From Paraglomus occultum (lineage: Eukaryota > Glomeromycota > Glomeromycetes > Paraglomerales > Paraglomeraceae), in NCBI GenBank assembly GCA_910592205.1, contig CAJVPJ010000307.1, positions 1-29,536 of the forward strand: DNA of 29,536 nucleotides, given 5' to 3'. The notes beneath the pieces are model-generated. The model saw only the letters and a list, made by a program, of their open reading frames with translations, ran no database searches and had not been told where the DNA came from. The number at the start of each line of letters is the position of its first letter. The stretch's first letter is position 1. A program made the translations under genes and the position numbers. Below are positions 19,964 to 28,789 of the stretch, piece after piece.

Positions 19964-20380
19964 TTATGTTGCACGTTCAGATTTCCTTTATGTTATGTTG
20001 CACATTGAGATTTCATGTGATGTTGCAGATTGAGATTTCCTAAATGGAGACTTTATGTGTGTTATGTTGCACTCCACTCGAAAATGTATAAATCTATATC
20101 GGCTCCATCTCGGTAAAAACTCAGCCAACAAAAAAAACCCCATCAGCTGATAGAGAAAATTTTTCTATAAACACAAAAAACAAAAGAAAATAACGACAAA
20201 AAAAGGAAGAGGAAAAAAAACGACCACGAGCATTTCCCATTAACAGCTCTCCCACATATGAGATTTCCTAATGTCGACTTTATGTGTTACGTGATGTTGC
20301 ACATTGAAATTCCTCGAGGTTCCTGTCGACTTTATGTGTTGCACAATTAATATTTGTGTTGACTCACTTTATGTTGCACA
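19964..20380 (+). promoter_or_regulatory. Array of TTGCAC motifs upstream of member 6
   Basis: TTGCAC occurs at 19969, 19998, 20067, 20297, 20339 and 20374, with TTGCAG at 20023. Most sit in a longer word TTATGTTGCACATTGAGATTTCC or GACTTTATGTGTT...TTGCAC. The last copy ends about 17 bases before the TATA box. The array lies outside the inverted duplication and is not seen upstream of member 7. The position suggests an upstream regulatory array, but decayed short tandem repeats would look the same. Confidence 0.45.
20125..20215 (+). repeat. A-rich dispersed repeat, copy 2
   Basis: GCCAACAAAAAAAACC, GATAGAGAAAATTTTTC, AAACACAAAAAAC and AAAGGAAGAGG occur in the same order as on the minus strand at 2225-2330. 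It interrupts the TTGCAC array. GATAGAGAAAATTTTTCTAT is also a local near-palindrome. Confidence 0.45.
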
Positions 20381-20395
20381 ATTGACACCATCAAT

Positions 20396-20404
20396 TATAT
20401 AAAT
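20396..20404 (+). promoter_or_regulatory. TATA element of member 6
   Basis: TATATAAATGGGAGG about 66 bases before the ATG, the clearest core promoter in the window. It resembles TATATAAATGAGGGC of member 3. The inverted duplication begins a few bases downstream, so this TATA box was not copied. Confidence 0.6.
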
Positions 20405-20415
20405 GGGAGGCTTCA

Positions 20416-21466
20416 GTCGAATCTCCAAACCAAACCACGCTCTCTTCGCTCTACTAACCTTATGCCCGATATGGCCAGTTCTATTCAACACTCGATTAAC
20501 GAAAATTGTACATACGATATGCCATTCAATCAGGCGCATAGCATGGACACTCTTCCATTACATTCGGTTTACACAAACGTAGTTGGCAATAACGTTAATT
20601 CCTACCTACCACATCAAGCGTCTTTGCTACCAACTAGTGCAGGGTTTTTTTCTTCAAATATCGGCTCTCTCGGCAATAATACCATCTACACGGGAGGAAA
20701 TGAACCGTTAAATACTGGGCTGTACGGATACGCTGAAAACTATGGCACTAGAGTCAACCATTCAACGGTAAACCCTGGTTTGACCAATGAAAATTCACCC
20801 TTTACTCGTTGCTCTCTCCCCCAGGCGTCAGGTCAAGCACAATCGACTTGTCCGTTTTGCAACAACACTGGAATGACAAATGCTACAAGTCACAAAAACG
20901 TGATAATTATTTTAAAATCAGATATTAATCTGGAAAAAGTATTGGCTGACATTCAACGATTGTGAGAGAAAAATACATGTTTATTTAGTCTTCTTTATTT
21001 TTTCTGTATCAAATTTGTTTCGGTAATTTTGGAGCCTTCGTTAATATTTTTCTAGTATAATATTTTTTCATAATTTTTCTCTCTCTCTTTTTTTTGGTAA
21101 AGTAACTCCATGCTTGCCACGCCTTTTCATTAACTGATGGTTACCGGTATTATATATGATGTAATTTTAAATAAGTTTTGGTTTCTGATGATGATTTGTA
21201 GGGTCTGGTGACGCAATCAACTTCAAGCAGGCGCAGTTGTCTTTGATTGGAAAATGATTGACCGGCCCATTATAAGTAATCACAATAAATGTTGTTTATC
21301 TTTTTAACCGAGCCAGTTATAATCAGGCTAAGTATAATGGAGACATCGATCATCTATCTCTGACAATGATTTCATCGTCCAAAAAAATCGAAATGACAAA
21401 GATCTTCCCAAATCTGCATTTACTATGCTGAACAGCAAAAAACGGTAAACGTTGTATAAATAGCAT
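20416..21466 (+). repeat. Inverted duplication, left arm
   Basis: Reverse complement of 22056-23023. It runs from GTCGAATCTCCAAACCAAAC through member 6 and its 3' flank to ACGTTGTATAAATAGCAT. By eye the non-coding part (about 21190-21460) agrees at most positions with the other arm; the left arm has about 40 extra bases just after the gene (about 20985-21020). Confidence 0.9.
20462..20965 (+). CDS. Low-complexity family protein, member 6 (167 aa)
   Basis: Starts MPDMASSIQHSINENCTYDM at a true ATG. It shares with member 7 long middle stretches (SVYTNVVGNNVNSYLPHQAS, TSAGFFSSNI) and NHSTVNPGLTNEN. Family landmarks are YTGGNEPLNTG, LPQASGQAQST, then CPFCNNTGMTNATSH with a C-x-x-C pair, and NVIIILKSDINLEKVLADIQ. 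The protein ends at QRL, with no RVYM tail. Differences from member 7 are in-frame indels and substitutions only. It lies in the left arm of the inverted duplication behind its own TATA box and the TTGCAC array. No signal peptide. Function unknown. Confidence 0.8.
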   Translation: MPDMASSIQHSINENCTYDMPFNQAHSMDTLPLHSVYTNVVGNNVNSYLPHQASLLPTSAGFFSSNIGSLGNNTIYTGGNEPLNTGLYGYAENYGTRVNHSTVNPGLTNENSPFTRCSLPQASGQAQSTCPFCNNTGMTNATSHKNVIIILKSDINLEKVLADIQRL

Positions 21467-22055
21467 TTCTTATATCCGGTATTACTACGGACCTCTTATG
21501 TACCACCATTGTCGGTTCAAGTCTTATATTTTCCCCAGCATCACCATGAAAATTTCACGTTTACATGATTATTGTTATATATAATTTAAGTTTAACAAAA
21601 AATTTAGCATAAATTAAATTTTGCTTCTATACTGCAGTCATGTGAACGTGAAATTTTCATGGTGACGTAGTCTTATACGATTTGATGGATGGACAGCCCT
21701 CCAAAAAATGACCGGGTAACACGAAATCTTACGTCAAATTCGCACACATGTAAACTAATTAACTTGCTCGCAATATCAATTTACGTATAGTTTTGTAACT
21801 TGTATTAATTAACATTTATTTTCTCTGCTTAACCAAATGATTGAATTCAGTCTAACAGTTTTGCCGGTTTTGTCTTCTACATTCGAGTATTTGTAAAGTC
21901 GAAATCAACTATGTTAAGCTCAAATACAGCGCTAACAAAATGTGTTTAGATTGTTTTGAATATACAGTATGTGTTCAAAGTTTTGTTCAATTTGGATGAG
22001 AAATGATGGAGAAATAAATTTAAATGTGATATTTTATTAGAAATTTACAGTATGT
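21467..22055. other. Loop between the inverted arms
   Basis: About 590 AT-rich bases that are not shared by the arms. No coding frame. It contains the miniature element at 21541. Confidence 0.7.
21541..21665. mobile_element. Miniature inverted-repeat transposable element (125 bp)
   Basis: The left end TCACCATGAAAATTTCACG (continuing TTTACATGA) and the reverse complement of the right end (continuing TTCACATGA) agree at 27 of 28 positions. The core of about 70 bases is AT-rich and non-coding. No convincing target-site duplication sits directly at the ends; GTCTTATA occurs about 20 bases outside on the left and a few bases outside on the right. The near-perfect ends suggest a young insertion. 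Confidence 0.75.
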
Positions 22056-23023
22056 ATGCTATTTATACAACGTTTACGTACCGGTTTTTTGCTGTTCAGC
22101 ATAGTAAATGCAGATTTGGGAAGATCTTTGTCATTTCGATTTTTTTGGACGATGAAATTATTGTCAGAGATAAATGATCGATGTCTCCATATATTTAGCC
22201 TGATCATATTTGGCTCGGTTAAAAAGATAAACAACATTTATTGTGATTACTTATAATGGGCCGGTCAATCATCTTCCAATCAAAGACAAACTGCGCCTGC
22301 CTGAAGTTGATTGCGCCACCGGGCCCTATACAAATCATCATCAGAAACCAAAACTTATCATCATATATAATACCGGTAACCATCAGTTAATGAAAAGGCG
22401 TGGCAAGCATGGAGTTACTTTACCAAGGTTAACGAACATTTATGAAAAATATTATACTAGAAAAAAATTAACGAAGGCTCCAAAATTACCGAATTGACTA
22501 AATAAACAGGTACATGTATTTTTTCTCTGTCACAATCGTTGAATGTCAGCCAATACTTTTTCCAGATCAATATCTGATTTTACAATAATTATCACGTTTC
22601 TGTGACTTGTAGCATTTGTCATTCCAGTGTTGTTACAAAACAGGCAAGTCGATTGTGCTTGACCTGACGCCTGGGGGGTAAAGGGTAAATTTTCATTGGT
22701 CAAACCGGGGTTTACCGTTGAATGATTGATCCTATCTTCATAGTTTCCGTACGGCCCGGTATTTGACGGTTCATTTCCGTCTGTGTAGATGGCATTATTG
22801 CCGAGAGAGTCGATATTTGAAGAAAAAAACCCTGCACTAGTCGGTAGCGAAGACGCTTGATGGGGTAGGTAGGAATTAACGTTATTGCCAACTACGTTTG
22901 TGTAAACCGAATGTAATGGAAGACTGTCAGTGTCCATACAGTTTTCGTTAATCGATTGTTGAGTAGGACTGGCCATATCGGGCATAAAGTTGGTTAGAGC
23001 GTGGTTTGGTTTGGAGAATCGAC
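22056..23023 (-). repeat. Inverted duplication, right arm
   Basis: Reverse complement of the left arm. It begins at ATGCTATTTATACAACGT and ends at GGAGAATCGAC. It includes member 7. It lacks about 40 bases of 3' flank present in the left arm and has the longer ACCGGTACGTAAACG where the left has ACGGTAAACG. The 66- and 84-codon frames at 22056-22497 are chance frames within the arm. Confidence 0.9.
22530..22985 (-). CDS. Low-complexity family protein, member 7 (151 aa)
   Basis: Partner of member 6 in the right arm. It starts MPDMASPTQQSINENCMDTD at a true ATG. Relative to member 6 it lacks about a dozen residues after NENC (the YDMPFNQAHS part), two before the NHSTV stretch and a few at the PFTRCSLPQ point, always in whole codons. 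It retains FCNNTGMTNATSH, but the first Cys of the C-x-x-C pair is shifted (STCLFC). C-terminus: NVIIIVKSDIDLEKVLADIQ and RL. It keeps the frame while differing at many residues, which supports selection on the protein. Function unknown. Confidence 0.8.
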   Translation of the reverse strand: MPDMASPTQQSINENCMDTDSLPLHSVYTNVVGNNVNSYLPHQASSLPTSAGFFSSNIDSLGNNAIYTDGNEPSNTGPYGNYEDRINHSTVNPGLTNENLPFTPQASGQAQSTCLFCNNTGMTNATSHRNVIIIVKSDIDLEKVLADIQRL

Positions 23024-23060
23024 AAATAAATGGGTAGACATTATCAGATGGATTTGCCTC

Positions 23061-23074
23061 TTATTTATATAATT
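23061..23074 (-). promoter_or_regulatory. Candidate TATA element of member 7
   Basis: AATTATATAAATAAGAGG on the minus strand, about 80 bases from the ATG. It lies outside the inverted duplication, so it was acquired or recruited separately; the TATA of member 6 is 66 bases from its start. Confidence 0.5.
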
Positions 23075-23261
23075 CTGAATACTAAATGATCACAGTTTTA
23101 CATGAAGATCATGAAGAGTGATACGATTTTGTAAACAGTAAGTAGTTTGACGTTAAAACTCCTTGATATTATAATAACAAACTGTTTCGGGCATGGCATG
23201 CTATCTTCGATGTACAGTCACACATTAGTAAATAGTTCACAACAGTGTTTCAAAGTTAATC

Positions 23262-23395
23262 ATTATGCTCATGACTTGTAATTATTGGAACGAGTAGAAA
23301 TGGAGGGATGTTTTGACCCGATGTTTGTTGGAGAGAATATATGAAAGTTGACTGTGATTGGTCAAGTTGTGCACATTCATTTACATCCATGGCAT
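23262..23395 (-). pseudogene. Relic of a family gene (3' portion)
   Basis: TTGGAACGAGTAGAAATGG at 23285 and the CCGATGTTTG stretch at 23318 match member 2 (6340-6385), which encodes its LPQTSDQA...SNSAGM part. On the minus strand the relic gives QQTSGQN, then LVPIITSHE, which corresponds to the segment just before the family strand. A D-V-N-E piece (CATTTACATCCAT) recalls member 5. Start, strand and helix are missing. Confidence 0.55.
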
Positions 23396-23970
23396 GGGTA
23401 ACTTATTAGGAAAGAAAAAATAACTTGACTAGGCATTTTGAAGAACTGTTTAAGGAGATGTAGAAAACTAGTGTAATAGTTGAATAGTGTATTTTATTTG
23501 TTTATCTATTTACTAATTTTTTGTCTAATGGAGTCTGTGCCATGCGTTACGGGACAGCAAAACCTGTTTGAGTTTTATTTTTATGCAAGTAAACTGTAGG
23601 AAAGGTCGACATGACTTATCTGCGAAAAACAACTAAACGTTTATTTTTGAATTCGATATTAAAGTAACATTATAATCATAGTAAATTATTATGACAAATT
23701 AGGTCATTCAGACGTTACTCGTTTTAATTCATCATTTTTTTAATCTCATAGAAATTCTTTAGTGACTTTTGTCTATTAAATTATACAGCATGGTCATCTA
23801 TTTTTATCAAAACCCATTTCTTTCAACACCGAGAACATTATTGATTTTTAACATCGCGGAGTTAATGATGACCGAATTGATAGTCCAATTTCATAATGTA
23901 GTACGAATTAATAATATACTGTAACCCATACTTTATAATATAACTTGATTAATAATTATTTTATGTAATG
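23396..23970. other. AT-rich intergenic stretch
   Basis: No genes or repeats recognised. Confidence 0.45.
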
Positions 23971-23994
23971 CATGGACGCATGTTTTCTAATGAT

Positions 23995-24181
23995 TAAACC
24001 CCCCCCAAACGTCAGGTCAACACAATCTACTTGGCCGTTTGGCAACAACACTGGAATAACTACAAATACTACAAGTAACGGGAACGTAATAATTATTATA
24101 AAATCAGATATTAATTTGGAAAACTATTCATCGAGAAAGAATATACATGTATTGATCTTCTTTATTTCTATGTATCAATAA
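23995..24181 (+). pseudogene. 5'-truncated, frameshifted fragment of a member 6-like gene
   Basis: From the C-tract at 23999 the sequence follows member 6: AACGTCAGGTCAACACAATC, GGCAACAACACTGGAATAAC, then an open stretch NVIIIIKSDINLEN. A deletion of about 20 bases within the helix region changes the frame, giving a different tail (YSSRKNIHVL). Downstream bases again match the 3' flank of member 6 (TACATGT, ATCTTCTTTATTTCTATGTATCAA). The N-terminal two thirds of the gene are absent. Confidence 0.75.
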
Positions 24182-24933
24182 TTTTCCTAGCACAAGATGC
24201 TTTCATAAATGTATGTTAGACTTTTCCGTCCTTTCCAATCCGCCTTAAGGCATTCCCTACATATTGTACGCCTACGCCTTTTCATTAATTAACCATTGAC
24301 TTACCGAATTATTTACGTCATTTTTCTTTCTTATTTTTAATAACTGTTGTGAGCGTTATATATGTGTTATTTAATCTGGAAAGAGCCTTTTGACATTAAA
24401 TGATAAAACATGTTCATTAAACTCTACGGACAAATCAGTATGCGTAATCTTGATCTTTAATCAGTGTCCACCGATCCAACAAGCAGGTTTAAAAGTCTCC
24501 AACTATCGTCATAAATAAGAGAAAACACAGCTCCGTTTAAAATTAGCTAAATTCCAATTTCACTGATCGATTGCTCTCCCGCGTGGAAGGTAAATATAAT
24601 GTCTATATATGATACAATGGATAAAATACTCTCTTTCAGTCTTTATTACTTCAGCGTTAGTCGTACACTATCAGAAATAAGCATTGATCGACTATTGTAA
24701 CGATCACGAGACATCTGATACAAAATTTCTATTGTTCTTATTGTAGTTTCTGCACGCAAGGGGGAATTCCCACACAAGCAAAAGTGTCGATGATCATGAC
24801 ACCGATATCTTGGAATAATAAACAAAAAAGTATGCATCATTGGGTGGGGAAGGTTCAAAATAGAAAGGATCTGAGGCTAATTCTAATATAACTGCATAAT
24901 CAATTTGTCCACATTCTCGCCATAGTCACCCAG
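24182..24933. other. Intergenic stretch and putative BCKDHA upstream region
   Basis: No supported gene; the 70-codon minus-strand frame at 24646-24858 starts with TTG and has no domain. No clear TATA box is visible close to the BCKDHA start, which would fit a housekeeping promoter. Confidence 0.4.
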
Positions 24934-26628
24934 ATGTTCACTGCCCGATCATTAATAACCCGTATAGTTCGTACTCGAGCATTCAGAACATGTACCATAA
25001 CTAAAGTCTCTCGGGTAATTATAACTGTGATTATGCAAACTGAGGCCGAACCATCATGATTGTTAACATGCTGTGCTGCTGTATGTCTATATAATAACAA
25101 AGACTTTCGTAACAGCAACTCGAAAATGTCAAAATCCGGAAAAGGTTGAGTTTCCTGGAGCGCCAGGGAGCTACTTTACAGAAAAATTAGAGTTTATTCA
25201 TAACATGGATGCAATTCCAACGTACAGAGTCATGGATAAAGAGGGGAAAGTTCTAGTTCCAGAAGAAGAGCCAAAAGTATGACTTTCTCGCTTTGCTATC
25301 ACTTCTCGCTGATGCTAATAATCATTCACATTACCATAATGTTGACGCACATTTTTGAATAAAAAAGGTTACCGAGGAGTTCGCCACAAAGATCTACAAG
25401 GATATGGTAACTCTCAATACGATGGACCTTATTTTATATGAGGCTCAACGACAAGGTCGGATATCCTTTTATATGACCAATTACGGCGAAGAAGCTTTTA
25501 TTAGCTGTGGTGCGGCTCTTGATCCGTCTGACGTCATCTTTGGACAATACCGTGAATCTGGTATACTTCTCTACCGTGGGTTTACGCTCGATGAGTTCAT
25601 GAGCCAGTGCTACAGTAACGAAAAAGATCACGGCAAAGGACGACAGATGCCCGTACACTATGGTTCAAAGAAACTGAACTTTCAAACGATATCTTCACCG
25701 CTAGCGACACAGATACCTCACGCTAGTGGTGCGGCGTATGCACTAAAGAGGGCAGGGAAAAAGAATTGTGTGATGTGTTTCTTTGGTGACGGCGCTGCAA
25801 GCGAGGGTGATTTTCACGCCGCATTGAATTTTGCCGCCACTATGCAGTGTCCAGTCATCTTCTTCTGGTACGTTGTGATGATTTCTTGTCCCGAGTAATC
25901 TTGTTGGCTGTTGTCGTTCTGCGTTCCGAGGCAATGACTAATGGATCGATCATTGATAATTTAACAGCCGTAATAATGGTTTCGCGATATCTACGCCAGC
26001 TGATGAGCAGTACAAAGGTGACGGAATAGCAAGTCGCGGTATAGGTTATGGTATCGATACGATACGGGTCGATGGTAATGACGTCTGGGCAGTGTATAAC
26101 GTAACAAAGGCAGCAAGACAGTTAGCCGTTGATGAACACCGACCAGTACTAATTGAAGCACTCACCTACCGAGTTGGTCATCATAGTACGAGTGATGATT
26201 CATCCGCGTATAGATCGAAAAAGGAAGCGGAGACATGGATGAGATATGATAACCCAATTACAAGGCTTCGTAAATGGTTACATAACAAGGTGAATAATAA
26301 TCTTTGGCAAAAGAGCTAGGGGCGAAAAAAGGGAGCGGTGAGGATATCGACGGTTTATTTTGTCTAAAACGTTGAATGGTTCTTGTAGGGCTGGTGGAAC
26401 GATGAGACAGAAACGAAGTACCGAGCAGATATCAGGAAAGAGATATTAAAATCTTTCTCCAAAGCAGAAAAATTGCATAAACCGTCTCTCACCGAACTCT
26501 TTAATGATGTATATGATAAGCCAACACCTAATCTAATCGCCCAGCGGAAGGAATTGAAAGAGATTATTCAGAAATATCCGGCCAACTATCCCTTGGCCGA
26601 TTTTAAAAATGGGGGAGAGGACCTTTGA
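24934..26628 (+). CDS. BCKDHA: 2-oxoisovalerate dehydrogenase E1 alpha subunit, mitochondrial (438 aa, 5 exons)
   Basis: TPP-dependent decarboxylase subunit of the branched-chain 2-oxoacid dehydrogenase complex in the mitochondrial matrix, committing Val, Leu and Ile carbon skeletons to oxidation. Exons 24934-25014, 25103-25276, 25368-25867, 25968-26289, 26389-26628; introns 88-100 bases, donors GTAATT, GTATGA, GTACGT, GTGAAT. The joined frame gives 438 residues against 445 in human. Exon 1 starts [17 protein letters not shown]: Arg-rich, no acids, a typical transit peptide; this exon and its AAG acceptor are the least certain part. Seen: MTNYGEE (121-127), [16 protein letters not shown] motif GDGAASEGD...RNNG (GDG 225-227, NN 254-255) and the loop [13 protein letters not shown] (322-334) that holds the inhibitory phospho-Ser in relatives. 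After MTNYGEE the sequence is [10 protein letters not shown], one residue shorter than in human. Convergent with the next gene. Confidence 0.95.
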
Positions 26629-26793
26629 ATCTGAAATTATCCGAACGTTGATACAAATTTAGAGTAATGTAACAAATAGAAAAAGTAGTCGCTCGCGACG
26701 GGTGAAGTTGGTGGTATTAATGAAGATAACAATTATAGATTTTCTGACAAGACCAATAATCTAGACGGTATGATAATTTAACCATTAGTCATA

Positions 26794-27314
26794 TTATCCA
26801 CATTCTGGCGCATTACTATAATCATAGCCATCTGGCGGAGGCAATCTAAGCGGTGGTGGAAGATCCGTTGGTAAGCCCAGAGAGAGTTTGTGTCGGGTAA
26901 CCTTTGCAGGAGTGGATATGGTAGTCAATTTGATTCATTCAGTTGTATGTTGGTTCTGTGATAAATGTACTATAGTATTGGCTGTGTCAGAATGCGTAAT
27001 AACGATAATAAACATAAACCAGAAAGCCATGAATGATTAGTTGAGACAAGATAACACTCACGGTGAGGTTCAATGGGCTGACATGTCGATATGAAGAAAT
27101 AATGAGAGCATCTGCAGGGACAGAAACCTGTTTCAAGAATCCTCGACAAGGAAGTTTTCTTGCATTCTCCAAAAGTAATTCAACTGGATCTAAACAATCC
27201 GACGTTAATAAAATTGTATTAAAATGCGTACCAAACGCCATAGAGACACCATAACGGTATTTCACATTCCACTGCACACTGCACTGGTGTTGCGCTCCTT
27301 CAAGACGTTTCGTG
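26794..27314 (-). CDS. Unidentified protein, last two exons (partial)
   Basis: Exon 26794-26901 and exon 27062 to about 27314, joined across a 160-base intron (donor ACC|GTGAGTG, acceptor TGCAAAG|G), give a continuous frame: KRLEGAQHQCSVQWNVKYRY, GVSMAFGTHFNTILLTSDCL, DPVELLLENARKLPCRGFLK, VPADALIISSYRHVSP, LSLGLPTDLPPPLRLPPP, DGYDYSNAPECG and stop. The Pro-rich end and dense mixed composition look like a conserved protein, but I do not recognise the family. The 5' limit is set by an in-frame stop at 27317; CTGAAG at 27315 is a possible acceptor, and upstream exons were not found. The stop lies about 165 bases from the BCKDHA stop (convergent). An alternative acceptor at a TTATCACAG site would end the protein after a few residues. 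Confidence 0.6.
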
Positions 27315-28270
27315 CTTCAGGATTGTCGAGGAATAATATCACAATAATAATAAGTTGAATCGACATGAGAGATCTCGAAAACTTATGAGAGCAATTTCAC
27401 GCTTAATACAAGAACGCTATTCACTGCTCGAGTTTGACACGGTTAGATGTGAATTTGTTAAATCATGTGACATCTTAAACAATTTTATATTACACCGATC
27501 GTAGAAATACATTATTAATAATTCGTTCCCTGATAATTGTTCGACTACTAATCCTTTTTCGATTAATATTAAGGAAATTTGGCTCTTTCTTTCGAATTTT
27601 GTCCAGATAATTAGAAATAAACCCAACCTACGGATCAACTTCGCGGAAGCCGAGGACGATATTAATCTAGAAATTTAAGATTAGTGTCCACAGATCGGTA
27701 CAGACCGTGAGTAGTAAAGTCTTATTTAAAAGATACTAACTGTTTATAAGTAGGCTCCACCTGAAAAAATAAATTCCAAGACAACGATCAATCGCTTTAG
27801 TAAAATTTGTGAGGTTTATTATCATGGTTAAATTAAATTATCTTTTATATCAATTGTTGCTCGTTATTTGGCCCACTTGGATGCAAGAATGGTAATTACA
27901 ATTATTTGAGGGAGTGGACAATTTTTTCCGCAATTTAGTCATACCTCTGCAGTGACTATTATTTGACAATAGATGTATTGGTATTTGCTAATAAACAGCC
28001 TTGCCCAGGTTATTGCATTTGACGTCCCATCCATACTTTTAAACGGGGGCAATCAAAACACGGATAACCAGGTTATTTTATCGAATTTATAAATCTATCA
28101 TGTGTGAGAGATTGACATTAAAAAATTGGGCATTCAGGAATAGTTTACAGCTAAATTTGTTCACCAACTGTAATTGTTCGGAAATCATTGTCGGTGAAAT
28201 AATCTATCTGTGAAATAATTTTTCTCCGAAATCTATAATTTAACATTCTAAAACTATAGATACTTTGAAA
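27315..28270. other. AT-rich stretch with one weak exon candidate
   Basis: At about 27506-27680 the plus strand is open for about 60 codons after a TAG (possibly acceptor CGATCGTAG), ending FAEAEDDINLEI and a stop; no ATG and no recognised domain. The region overlaps a 73-codon minus-strand frame. Upstream exons of the 26794 gene should lie here, but I could not place them. Confidence 0.3.
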
Positions 28271-28273
28271 TTA

Positions 28274-28462
28274 ATGTTGGATGGTAGTAGTTATTTATTA
28301 CTTATTTTACCTTTTGTACAGTTCGTCACCGAGGAAATTATTAAACTTGGTTCGAACTATTTTTGTAAATTAGCAAACCTTTTACCTTTTTCGGTTGCGA
28401 TAAAATTAGCAGCGAGAATGCTGTTTAATAGGTTTCCGGCAAAATATAACGTCCGCGGGTGA
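28274..28462 (+). CDS. Hypothetical small ORF (62 aa)
   Basis: ATG frame reading MLDGSSYLLLILPFVQFVTE, then EIIKLGSNYFCKLANLLPF and AAARMLF-like Ala/Leu-rich sequence (KLAARMLFNRF) to TGA. TTTTGTACAG inside it could instead be a splice acceptor, making the rest an exon. One hydrophobic N-terminal stretch. No domain recognised and no neighbour gives a clue. Confidence 0.25.
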   Translation: MLDGSSYLLLILPFVQFVTEEIIKLGSNYFCKLANLLPFSVAIKLAARMLFNRFPAKYNVRG

Positions 28463-28534
28463 TGTTATTTTCTTGCGCTACGGATGTATTATTGTAGATG
28501 GGCATAAACAAAACTCAATGTCTCAATTATCAAT

Positions 28535-28705
28535 ATGTCGATCACCCAAACATGTGATATAGTTAAGAAAAAAGAATACGATATGATCTATGATAAACAT
28601 ATTTTTTCGTGTATTCTTATAGCAATAGTTTTAATACTTACTGTATCGCATTTTCTCTTGATATGCGGTACTTACTATTACGTAAAATGTCTTTTTTTTT
28701 CTTAG
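28535..28705 (+). CDS. Hypothetical small single-pass membrane ORF (56 aa)
   Basis: ATG frame starting MSITQTCDIVKKKEYDMIYD and followed by one long hydrophobic stretch (residues about 24-46: FSCILIAIVLILTVSHFLLI) and a short tail. The final bases (a ten-T run then CTTAG) look like a strong splice acceptor, so the frame may be fortuitous. Too short to judge from sequence alone. Confidence 0.2.
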   Translation: MSITQTCDIVKKKEYDMIYDKHIFSCILIAIVLILTVSHFLLICGTYYYVKCLFFS

Positions 28706-28789
28706 TAATTGGAAAAATCAGACATGACAATAAATTTTTGCACCTTGCAGCACAAGTTTACGTTTCCCAACCTACGTAATTATCAATAC

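Noticed and set aside
3298-24181. Secreted effector family
   Set aside because: None of the intact proteins begins with a hydrophobic signal segment, so secretion by the usual route is not supported.
25434-25934. Two minus-strand frames over BCKDHA exon 3
   Set aside because: Shadows of the enzyme coding sequence; they begin at non-ATG codons and show no family features.
27640-27680. A DINLE stretch (ATATTAATCTAGAA) resembling the family's C-terminal motif
   Set aside because: No strand residues, TSH motif or downstream helix around it; the flanking bases do not align with any family copy.
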